Position numbers and translations under genes: made by a program
Notes under the pieces: generated by a model
Told to the model about the DNA's origin: nothing
What the model saw: the letters and a program-made list of their open reading frames with translations, nothing else
Database searches by the model: none
NCBI GenBank assembly: GCA_037176905.1
Contig: JBBBWG010021111.1
Location: forward strand, 99,492-163,491
Source: Azolla pinnata
Taxonomy: Eukaryota; Streptophyta; Polypodiopsida; Salviniales; Salviniaceae
Length of the DNA stretch: 64,000 nt
Reading direction: 5' to 3'
Part shown: piece after piece, positions 1 to 9,660 of the stretch
Numbering within the stretch: position 1 is the stretch's first letter
Layout: every line of letters begins with the position of its first letter

Positions 1-196
1 CTATCTTTATTTTCACATCAGAAAACTGGTTGTCTAGACCACGTTGTTGATTTGATGGATGTTGGTTTGTCATCGCTTCTGAAATGGAGCAGTTTATTTG
101 TTGTGCCGATATTTAAACTGTTGCTACACTTGCAGAAAATCGTGAAGTTCAGGATTACTTTACATTCTTTGAATGAAACTGTGGTTGTGATGTGCA

Positions 197-197
<1 letters not shown>

Positions 198-235
<38 letters not shown>

Positions 236-241
236 CATATA
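198..241. repeat. (AC)n/(AT)n microsatellite in a MOR1 intron
   Basis: A CA-dinucleotide run passes into a TA run inside bases 1-416, which I read as intron of the MOR1 gene. I see no exon in 1-416 that matches the family. Confidence 0.85.
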
Positions 242-416
242 CCAATGTGAAGGTTCACATGTTGTATTGTTGCATTTAAGCATATCTAGATTGTAATGAA
301 GCAGTTTCAGCTACCAATGTCAAGATTAAGTTTCAGATGGTACAAGATTAATTCCAAACATGCATATATATAATTAAGCAGTTCCATTGGTCTCATTGAG
401 TTTCTGTGCACTGCAG

Positions 417-3400
417 TCTTTGGCCAGCCACATAAAAGAAATGATTGAACTTGTGGATGTAATCTTCAAATGGTCAGTTCTGCGCTTTTGTGAGTCTAAT
501 ACCACTTGCCTTCTAAAGGTAAATATTTTTGCTTTTTCATTTGCCATGATTGATAAAAAGTACCTGCATGTTGGATGTAAAGATCATGGTGTGTTTATAT
601 AGGTTCTTGAGTTTCTACCAGAGTTTGTTGAAGCCATGAAAAATGAAGGTTATACACTCTCAGAATATGAGGCTAATGTACTTCTTCCTTGTTTAGTGGA
701 AAAGGTAAAACCTTTTCTATTGACACTATCAAAATTGCAATTTGCATACTATCTATACGTGTTTTATGTTTAATGAGATTTGACTGAATCTCATTTATGT
801 TGTTGCACAAGTAGTCAGGACATAATATAGAGAAGGTCCGGGAGAAAATGCGAGAACTTACAAAACTCATATGCTGTATATATCCAACATCGAAACTGTT
901 TGTATATATCTTAGAGGGCTTGAAGTCGAAGAATAATCGCACTCGGATTGAATGTGTTGATCACATTGGCTATTTGATTGAAAGGGTTGGTGTAGAGGTA
1001 ATATTTTTTTATTAGCTTTACTGTACTTAAATTTCTGTACTCATGCTAGAAACGAAGTGTCTGGGTGTTTTTAGGTATGTGGACCAACAAAGGCATTGCA
1101 GTCCATTTCTGCACTTACGTCTGAAAGAGATGGGGAGATTCGAAAATCTGCATTACAAACTTTATCGATAGCATATAAAATTTTGGGTATATTGTAGTTT
1201 ATTTGATCCCAATGTTTACAGACTAATAGTTTGACAAACTTAATAGCAAGGTAAATCTCTCATCTGGTTTGCAGGGGATGATATATGGAGGCATATTGGG
1301 AAACTTTCTGATGCTCAGAGAAGCATGCTTGACGATAAATTCAAGTGGAAGGTAGAATTGCTCACTACACCACAGATAAGACTTTGTAAATTGTGATCAT
1401 TATGAATACGCTAAAATCTGGAGGTATAATGCAGGCACGAGAGATGGATAGGAAAGGTGAAGGGAAACCTGGAGTAGACAGGCCTGGTCAACTTAGTTCC
1501 CATGAAAATGGGTACGCAAAGGGATGCTTCTATACATCATCTGTTCTTGCTTTTGACCTTTGGTTTATCTTTTCCTTTTCCTCTTTTGATAGTATTGATG
1601 CTGAGCAGAGTGTTGAAATGTTGCCCAGGCAATCAATGGCTTTATTACAGGCACAAAGGTGACTGAAGAGTGCTCTAAAAGTTCGTTCTGTTTTCTCGTT
1701 GAAATCTCTTACTCCCTGTTGCCTTGCAGCATGGCTCGCTCCCAGTACGGACATCACGATTCTGGATTTGAGCATGCAAGCAGCCATACTTTCTCCTCCA
1801 CAGCCAGTCCATCTGATTGGAATGAAGCTTTAGACATTATTGATTCTGGCGTCACTCCAGAACACGTGAGATTTGAAGCAATTACACAAAAGTGATGGCA
1901 GGTGATTAGTGTAGCGCTCATGCTTATTTTGTTGAGTGCAGGCTGTTGAAGGTATGAAGTTGGTGTGTCATGAACTAAATCAAGCTGGAGCCGATCCTGA
2001 AGGGTCATCTCTGGATGATATTTCAAAAGATGCAGATCGGCTTGTACTAAGTTTAACAAAGAAGGTCGATGTTCAGATAGTTGGATTGATATCTGAGGAT
2101 TGAAATAATATTTTGTAAAGGTTCCATGTCGGAGGCATCATTTTCTTTTTTGCTATGCAGGTGGCAACGACATTTCATTTGGGTCTTGGAGGAGCATCAT
2201 CGAGGTCTTGTAAATACGTGTTGAACACATTGATGCAAGTGAGTAGTGTAATCAACTCATTGAAATGCTTCCAGAAAGTTTTGAGTATAATAAGACTTTA
2301 CGTTTTCTGGATTAACAGACATTTCAGCTGAAGAAGCTAGCACACCATGTGCAGCAAAACACATTGAACAGACTCATTATGGAGCTCCTGCTGTGGCTCC
2401 TGGATGAGCGAGTTCCACTCATGGATGATGGAAGTCAACTGTTGAAAGCCTTGAATGTTCTGATGCTAAAGATTTTGGTCGGCATATTTCTTTATATGTA
2501 AACCTTTTTTCGTAAGAGACGGAAAAATTACGTAAAAATAAACATGGTGTCATATTTGCAGGAAAATGCAGATCGCACATCAGCTTTTGTGGTGCTTATA
2601 CAACTTTTGAGGCCATTAGACTTATCAAGAATTCCTGGTTCCAACTCTGAAGCATCAGCACTTATACGAAGTCAAAAGTTTTCAGACCTGGTGGTTAAAT
2701 GCTTGATCAAGCTTACCAAGGTTGCATACATCTCTGGTATTTTATATATTTCGAGCTATATGAAGTAGATTTGTGGCATTCACATCTGCATTCTAATGTC
2801 AGGTGCTAAGTGCAACCATTTACGAAGTTGATTTGGATCGCCTTTTGCAAAGTATACACGAATACTTGCAAGACTTGGGGATGGAAGAAATCCGACGAAG
2901 GTCAGGAAAACGGTCCTCATTCATACACAGTCTTTTTCTTTATGTATAGCATTTGTTGTTGAAGTTAATTGCATTCCTATGCGTTTATCAGAGCTGGTGC
3001 AGATGATAAACCACTGAGGATGGTGAAGACCGTCCTTCATGAGCTTGTGAAATTGCGTGGAACTTCCATCAAAGGACACTTGTCGATGGTTCCTATTGAC
3101 TTAGAACCACAGCCGATTATTCTAGCATACATTGATTTAAATCTTCAGGTACTTCACTTCAGTGAATCGAAAGTTTATGAAAAGAAATCATCAGCTATTT
3201 TAACAAAATCTAACTGTTATTCGTTTTATACCATCGCCCAGACTCTCGCAGCTGCTAGGATGTTGACGCCGTCTGGTGCGGTCAGTCAGGGGCATTGGTC
3301 TGACTCTGGTCAGAATGGTGCTGCTTCACCTGTTCCTCATTCTAACGAAGCACAGTTGAAGGTAAGAAATGCTAAATTTCACCTAAAACTGTTCGCAGAA

Positions 3401-4574
3401 GGTTTTACTTATGGGAACTTTTTGTGTTTCCTAAAATAGCAAGAACTTGCCGCGATCTTCAAGAAAATTGGTGACAAGCAAACATGCACGATCGGCTTGT
3501 ACGAGCTGTATCGTATAACACAACTTTATCCGCAGGTCTCTTCTCATGACCTTATTATTCCTTTCATGCTTTATGGTATAATTGCATTTTTATCTCATAG
3601 GATCTTTTTTGCACCCAACCCAGGTGGACATATTTTCTCAGTTGCAAAATGCGAGCGAGGCGTTTAGGACGTATATTCGTGATGGATTGGCACAGGTCTA
3701 ATCTTATGCAAAATCAAATCTAATTCAACAGGCATATTCTGGATACATGCTCTAAATAATTTCTTTTTGTTTTGGTTTTCAATTGAAAATACCTAATTTC
3801 TGGTTGTACTAGATGGAAAAGAATGCTGCGGCAGGAAGGACTCCAGGAAGTTTTCCTGTTGCTACTCCGCCACCTGTTTCTTCACCTGTTCTAAGCTCTC
3901 CTAAAATAGCTATGACTTCATCTCTCAATACGAGATTGCAATCGATGAGACTAGATTGCCAACATCAAGATGCGACTGACCACGTAAATGGTAGCAACAC
4001 GTCTCCAAGTTCAGACTTCAGGAAAGAATACCAGACTCGAGCTTTTCCTGGGGTAAATGAAGCCCTGTCTAATTTAGGCGGTGAGTTTGATCACTCAGAT
4101 CTCTGTTTGTAGTTATTTTATCCTTGCCTTGGGTCAGTGAATTCTATTTTTTTCTCCTATTGACCGGATTATGGAGCCTGACTGCGCTTAGTATTAGCTT
4201 TGCATATAGATATATATCCGTGCTACTTGAATTGTGAGATTGTTGTTTGAATGATGCCTATTTTACTTTCCTTGTTAAAAGGGGAAGGAAGACCAGATTA
4301 TGGAGCACCGGTGCCAGGAACATTGGATGCAATCAGGGAGAGAATGAAGAACATACAAGCAGCAGCTGCTGGAAAAGTACCTAGTTCGGGGCAATACAGT
4401 AATGGATCGCTTCAGACAGTAGTGAGTTCACGATCGTTGGATGTCACGAGCATGGAATCTGTTTCGAGTGGAGAAATGGGCCAACACCCTGCTCCACATG
4501 AAGACAAAGCTTTGTCTGGCTTACAGGCTAGAATGGAGAGGCTGAAGAGCGGAGCGCTTGGAAATCTGGTATAA
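417..4574 (+). CDS. MOR1: MOR1/XMAP215-family microtubule polymerase, C-terminal part (gene truncated by window edge)
   Basis: This is the C-terminal 825 residues of the plant microtubule polymerase MOR1 (XMAP215/Dis1 family), which binds tubulin through TOG/HEAT arrays and promotes growth of cortical, spindle and phragmoplast microtubules. I see 19 exons: 417-518, 603-704, 815-997, 1075-1186, 1275-1351, 1435-1511, 1593-1658, 1730-1865, 1942-2064, 2161-2238, 2319-2477, 2562-2720, 2803-2900, 2992-3148, 3242-3361, 3440-3535, 3624-3695, 3813-4080 and 4282-4574. All are bounded by GT-AG and keep frame. Family-diagnostic runs are GHNIEKVREKMREL, ILEGLKSKNNRTRIEC, LLLWLLDERVPLMDDGSQLL, IYEVDLDRLLQSI, RRRAGADDKPLRMVKTVLHE and IRDGLAQMEKNAAAGRTP. 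The Ser/Pro-rich tail ends with an amphipathic helix, GLQARMERLKSGALGN. The family is about 1,980 aa in Arabidopsis, so roughly 60% lies to the left. The first exon seen starts at a phase-0 acceptor and is not the gene start. Confidence 0.96.
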
Positions 4575-7430
4575 GATAAATTTTTTGTTCATATTTCACC
4601 TAGTAGCCAGAAAACCAGAAAAACATTCCATTCCCTTCAATCGGGAGTGTTCTTATCTATCTAACAGGGGATTCGTCGCCCTTTTTAATGCAAAGAAGGA
4701 AGCAAGCAAGCAAAAGCAAAGGTTGTGTGCAGAGTCAAAAATCCTTTTGAAAGTGTTGTAAATCAGAATTGGCAACTACTACATGTTTGTTTTTTGAGGG
4801 GGTACAAGCTCTTGAAGCTTTTTTTCCCTTCTGTATAAATTTTTTGCAGAGAATGCCATCTTTTGTGTCCATCCAGAAGTGTGCTTCCCTCCCTTGTTTT
4901 TGTTCCTCTTCTCCATTGCAAATTGCAATGATCCATGCCGCCGCTCGGAGTCGTGCCGTCTGTTTGTGAGCCCTTTTCTAGTGCCAAACTTTTGTTTGAG
5001 TCCTTCCCATGTATACATGTTGAATCACCTTCTTTTAAGTGAATTTTTGCAGGGTTAAGTTTGTACTGAAATAGTGTGTCAGTTTGCTTGCTCATTGCTC
5101 AATGCCAGATACATTGTTTGCTAAAAGATTACCCCAACAAAAGATTAACCAACAAAGGATTTTGGCTAAGTTTGCTAATAGATTAAACCAACACAAAGGG
5201 TCTTTGTTTGGGATTGCATTGTTGTTCTGATCCACAGGTTTTGATGACGTTCCTCTGCATTCCCTAGAAAGGTTTTAACTGTCTGACATCCTTTTTGATT
5301 TCTTGAAGTCTGAATTCAGATCACGGGCATATGGTGAAATCATGTCAAGCCCTAAGCTTAACATTGGGGGGGAAATTGCATATGTTACTTGGGAAACTCC
5401 CCCTCCGCATATGCTCTGGAAGACTAGCGGAATATGTATGTTCCTTTGGTACGCTTCCTGCACCCTCTTTGATCATCTTTTTGATTAGTAAAAGGTTGTT
5501 AAACACAGAGAGAATCATTGCCTGAACGGCATGTGAAAAACACTGACAAGAAAAATGCCCACATACTTGATCAGCAACACACATACCTTTGAAATGCTTT
5601 GTTTAAACAGGATTACAGCAACGCCACACTCTTTGCCGTGTGGAGCAGTGGGTTGGGAGGGTGAAAAGGATTCTCTCTCCATTCTTCTCATAAAGTTCTT
5701 AACCAAAATCTTTTCCTTTCCAGCAGCTAAGTTTGACCTTGGGCGACCAGAGGCGCTCTCCCGTCAATCAGAGTTGTTCAAAGACTATATTTCTCTCTGC
5801 CTTTCTTTTTCTAGGGAGGATAAAACAATTTACTCCTCAACCCTAAAGCAACTTCAAGGCATTGGAACCACCATGGCGTGGAGGAGGTCCTGCAACTTGC
5901 CCCCCCTTAGAAGAGAAGAAGCATGTGCAATTGCGGGGTGAATTGAAAGTGGGAAGTTTTGGTTTTTTTTAATTTACATGCCGACAAGTCTTTGATTATT
6001 CATCCTATTAGTGAAACTGCCATTTGCAGATAAATATTGAATGGATTTGACAAGCTCTCTTTACCTTCTTACCACCCCCCTGGTTTACAATCGATGTTGC
6101 TCTTGTGTTTCCATCAATGCAAAGCTTCTCGCTCGCCACAAACTGCTGCGTTTCTTCAAAGTTCGCATTCAATATTTTCTTGGGTAATTCATCCACTTGG
6201 AAGAGCAAATCTGTATTTAATGGCATATACGCATTGTGTGCGTATGTATTTAGACCAAGTCTGCTTTGGGCCCAGTCACCACACTGCCTGGTTTTGTGAA
6301 CATTGAAGGATCCAGAAGAAATTCTGAGAATGGACCTTACAACAAGTAGCCATGTCATTCCCATGACGCTGTGACAGTTAAGAGGGAGCTGATGCAATGT
6401 AGGGGCTCTTGCAACCTGATGGCTCCGGGCAAGCCGTCTCTTCGTGTGCCTTTACATTGATTGGCTTCATATTGCTCAACCTAATCCAAATTGATCATCT
6501 GGCAGGCGTTGAGGATTCCTTCGATTGGTGATCAGGTTTCAACTCCCCCAACCCACATCATGGCGAGTGGAATCTAAAGAGATAGGTTTTGCGTGACCAT
6601 CCGTGGAAAGGGTTGTCAAGCAACAACACCCACTTCAGAGCTAGTCACGCGCTTCGAATTCAATGAGCAGCTCGAATGTCTCCACATATGCATCACATTT
6701 CGGGATCAAACTATTACAAGTTTGGCATCGGGGCGTCGTTCTGAGTATGGGGGAACGAAACGTGAAGAGGAAAAACCTGCGCTATACAAACCGAGGGATT
6801 GTCGTGATTGTGTACATACATACCACAAGAACGATCGGACATAAATGCCTGTAGATGGGTAGCTTACCAGTAAGGTTGTGAAGACGGGGGGATGTTTGTC
6901 GATCATTCATTCATTCATTCAAGTCGCGATTGATTGCGCAATCCCTCATTTCTGATGATTTTCTTCGCGCTTTGTTTGACTTGTGGGCGATACAGGGCAG
7001 GCAGGCAGGCAGCGGAGGAAGCCTTTTTTTTGGTTGTCGAGGTAGTTGAATGCTTTGGGGGGGGGGGGGAAACCTTGCATAAAAGCCAAAGAGGGTAGAA
7101 GATATCGTTAGGGTTTGTTGAATCACATAATTACGATCGATCGATCGATCGATCACAGCGACAAAGAAGAAAGAAAAGGATCTGCCGTTGCTTCTCCCAT
7201 CGATGTATGTACCTGTGCTCTCGAGAGGCGGGCGATCGTCTCTTCTCGCGATGGGAAGAGGTTGTCGCGCATGTTGCCGTTCGTGGTGTAGTTACTCGCG
7301 TTAGTACTACTCTCTTTGGTTTCCCTGACTTCAAGATCTTTTTCTCGCATATGCCTCTTGAATGATAGGCATGCATACATACACACACATGGAGCGGAGC
7401 GAATTCGGAGGCGGCCGATGCCCGCAGTAT
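4575..7430. other. Intergenic region downstream of MOR1
   Basis: The first few hundred bases are probably the MOR1 3' untranslated region. Bases 5107-5205 hold short imperfect copies of an AGATTAAACCAACA-like motif. The rest contains only short open frames without recognisable domains, the longest being a 129-codon frame on the minus strand at 6008-6397. I see no convincing gene, RNA gene or intact mobile element here. Confidence 0.5.
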
Positions 7431-7431
7431 T

Positions 7432-7562
7432 GTTCCAAACCCTAACCCTAAGAGGCCGAAGCTCGGAATGAGACGCTGTCATGATCCGACCCCCAAACCC
7501 TAACCCCTATGGCCAAAGAAAGCTCTAATCCCGCCCCCTCCCATAGCTGTAAAACCCTAAAT
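7432..7562. promoter_or_regulatory. Cluster of telo-box motifs (AAACCCTA)
   Basis: Three AAACCCTA-type motifs, two of them extended to AAACCCTAACCC, lie within about 130 bases. In plants, short telomere-like boxes of this kind occur near transcription start sites and are bound by telomere-repeat-binding (TRB) proteins. The target gene here is not certain; the RING gene and the fold-back lie downstream. Confidence 0.4.
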
Positions 7563-7627
7563 GGGGCTTGAACGAGTCCGAGGACGATTCAGAGGCCATA
7601 GCAATGACAAATGAGCAGAGGCTGAGA

Positions 7628-7895
7628 GACAAGAAGGAAATCAATGAATGAATGGATGGATGAATGAATGCATCAATGGATGAATGAATGAATGAATGGA
7701 TGAATGGATGAATGAATGGATGGATGGATGGATGAATGGATGGATGGATGGATGAATGATCAGAAGGAAGAATGAATGGATGGATGAATGAATGGATGAA
7801 TGAATCAATGGATGAATGAATCAATGGATGAATGAATCAATGAATGGATGAATGAATCAATGGATGGATGGATGGATGGATGAATGAATGAATGA
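7628..7895. repeat. GAATGGATG-type minisatellite
   Basis: A tract of about 270 bases is built from GAATG and GATG units (ATGAATGAATGGATGG and variants), interrupted twice by an ATGATCAGAAGGAAGAA segment. It opens long artefactual frames (Ile-His-Pro-Ser repeats on the minus strand). Confidence 0.9.
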
Positions 7896-7909
7896 TCAGA
7901 AGGAAGAAG

Positions 7910-7928
7910 GCAAACCCTAAACCCTAGC
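7910..7928. promoter_or_regulatory. Double telo-box
   Basis: AAACCCTAAACCCTAG is two plant-type telomere units in tandem, directly after the minisatellite. It may be a telo-box promoter element for the transcription unit(s) starting between 8 and 9.5 kb. Confidence 0.35.
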
Positions 7929-8082
7929 TAGCAGTCTGCAGATCATGCAATGAAAAGGATGGGATAAATGAGAGGATCTGAATGGAAGGGGGATTGGATA
8001 ATGCTCAAAGCAGGTAACTAACTTAACGAACTCCTTTCCCTCTTCCTTTTTTTTTGGTTCTCTGAGTTTTTCTTCACAAAAC

Positions 8083-8126
8083 CAAACCCAAACCCAAACC
8101 CAAAACCCAAACCCAACCAACACAGA
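8083..8126. repeat. AAACCC/ACCCAA simple repeat
   Basis: Six to seven near-tandem CCCAAA units. They resemble a decayed telomere-like or simple repeat in a pyrimidine-rich leader region. Confidence 0.7.
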
Positions 8127-8429
8127 CAGACAGATCCTTCTGCTTTCCTCCCTGTCTGTTGTTGTTCTCTCTCTCTCTCTCCTTGTGTTCTGTTTCTCTC
8201 TTGCTCTTCTTTTCTTTCCTCTGCAGATCAGATCTCTGCTAATAATACATACTGCTGCCAAAATGCAGCCACAGCAAGGATGCTCTTCTCGCTCTTCTGC
8301 TGCTGGAAAGCTTGGGCTATGGAATCTCGCTCGCAGTCGACGCCAGTCGTTTAATTCTTTCTCGAGAAAGCTGCTCCTGCGAAAAACAAGAAGAACTCTC
8401 TCTCTCTCTCTCTCTCGGTTTCTGTGTTT

Positions 8430-8575
8430 CTGTGAAGAACCCATACACAGGAGAGAGCTTGCTTTTAGGCTATGTCTCTGCTGCTGCGCTTCAGAAAAGA
8501 AGCAGCAGCAGCAGCAGAGAGAGAGAGACATAGCCTTGAAGCAAGCTCCTCTTCTGTGCAATGGGTTCTTCACAG
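8430..8575. ncRNA. Long near-perfect fold-back, candidate microRNA precursor
   Basis: Bases 8430-8479 and 8526-8575 are inverted repeats of each other. They share an identical 15-base end block (CTGTGAAGAACCCAT against its complement), then CACAG, GAGCTTGCTT and AGGCTATGTCTC blocks separated by only a few mismatches and a one-base bulge. The stem is about 50 bp, with a loop that can pair further through GCTGCTGC and GCAGCAGC. This size, near-perfect pairing and single short loop are typical of plant MIRNA hairpins. Neither arm contains a conserved miRNA sequence I recognise; the complement of the 3' arm is only loosely like miR156. The strand is unknown, and expression cannot be judged from sequence. 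A recent inverted duplication is the alternative. Confidence 0.4.
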
Positions 8576-8911
8576 CTCTCCCATTTGCTCCTCCTGTACG
8601 TATCCCCCCCTTTCCCCTCTTCCAGATCTCTGATATGCACACATAAACGAACAACAACAACAACACATACAGAGAGCGGCAGAAACAGAGGAGAGAGCCA
8701 TGGAATCAGCGAAACTTCTTCAGCTGCCAGTTTGTGTCTGCTTTACGCATGCTCCCCTTTCTCTCTCTCCCTTCATCTCTCTCTCTCTTCTTTCCCTCCC
8801 TCGGTCTGTGTCTTTTCCGTGGATTACATCAGAAAAGCTCTGAACAGATCGTAGCACGCGCAAATCCCTCCCCTTCCTCTCTTCTCCTGTGTTCTTAGCA
8901 GCCTCTCTCCC

Positions 8912-8921
8912 GCTCTCTCTA

Positions 8922-8978
<57 letters not shown>

Positions 8979-8985
8979 GTCTCTC
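8912..8985. repeat. (CT)n microsatellite
   Basis: A long CT run with a TCTA interruption. It is likely in the promoter or 5' leader upstream of the RING gene, where plant Y-patch/GA elements are common. Confidence 0.85.
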
Positions 8986-9094
8986 TTAAAGCTCGAGAGA
9001 GCGCGCATTTCAATTATACAGAAGAAGCAGTAGACCCAGCAGCCACAGCAGCAGGAGGGAGGAAGAGGGGGAGAGAAGAGCTGGAGCAATAGTG

Positions 9095-9440
9095 CTGCAA
9101 GAAGAAGAAGAAGAAGAAGAAGAAGAAGAAGAAGAAGAAGAAGAAGCGCGGAGGAGGAGGAGGAGGAGGAGGAGGAGGAGGAGGAAGAGCAGTAGAAGAA
9201 AGAGGACTGGAGTAGTAGTAGTGGTAGAAGAAGCGTGGAGAAGGAGGAGGAGGAGGAGAAGAAGAATTGTAGAAGAAAGAGGACCTGCAGTAGTAGAGAA
9301 GAAGAAGAAGAAGAATTGAAGAAGAATTGAAGAAGAAGAAGAAGAAGAATTGTAGAAGAAAGAGGACTGCAGGAGCAGCTGAAGAAGAAGAAGAACAAGA
9401 AGAAGAAGAAGAAGAAGAAGAAGGAAGACGAAGGGAGGGA
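9095..9440. repeat. (GAA)n/(GAG)n/(GTA)n purine tract
   Basis: A strand-asymmetric tract of GAA, GAG and GTA triplets, about 350 bases long, probably the 5' leader of the RING gene. Triplet periodicity keeps several frames open and produces poly-Glu or poly-Ser shadows, which I do not take as genes. Confidence 0.85.
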
Positions 9441-9660
9441 AGGAAGGAAGAAGAATTGTGGAGAAGAAGAAGAAGGGCTTGGAAGAAGTGATGGGGTTGA
9501 ATGAGCAGGATTAGGAGGAGTCAGTCTGATGATGAGGCTTCGGAAACCCTAACAGCAGGATTCCCGCATCGGAGCTTCCTTCCCCGGCCTTGCTTGATTC
9601 GCCCAGGAAGAATCTTCTGAGAGCTTCCTCTCCATCGCCCTTTGGGAAGCGCGAGAAGCC

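Noticed and set aside
1-130. Open frame LDHVVDLMDVGLSSLLKW, vaguely like the MOR1 exon at 417 (IKEMIELVDVIFKWSVLRF)
   Set aside because: Similarity is limited to a few hydrophobic and acidic positions; family members have one such segment and the exon at 417 matches it far better. Treated as intron.
6008-6397. 129-codon minus-strand frame in the intergenic region
   Set aside because: No domain, no repeat of a known element and no neighbouring exons that I can recognise; such frames are expected by chance.
7525-7824. Minus-strand Ile-His-Pro-Ser repeat protein
   Set aside because: Direct consequence of the GAATGGATG minisatellite; no non-repeat conserved part.
7917-8666. 249-codon minus-strand frame across the fold-back
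   Set aside because: Low-complexity Cys/Arg/Glu-rich translation of CT and GCT repeats, with no domain.
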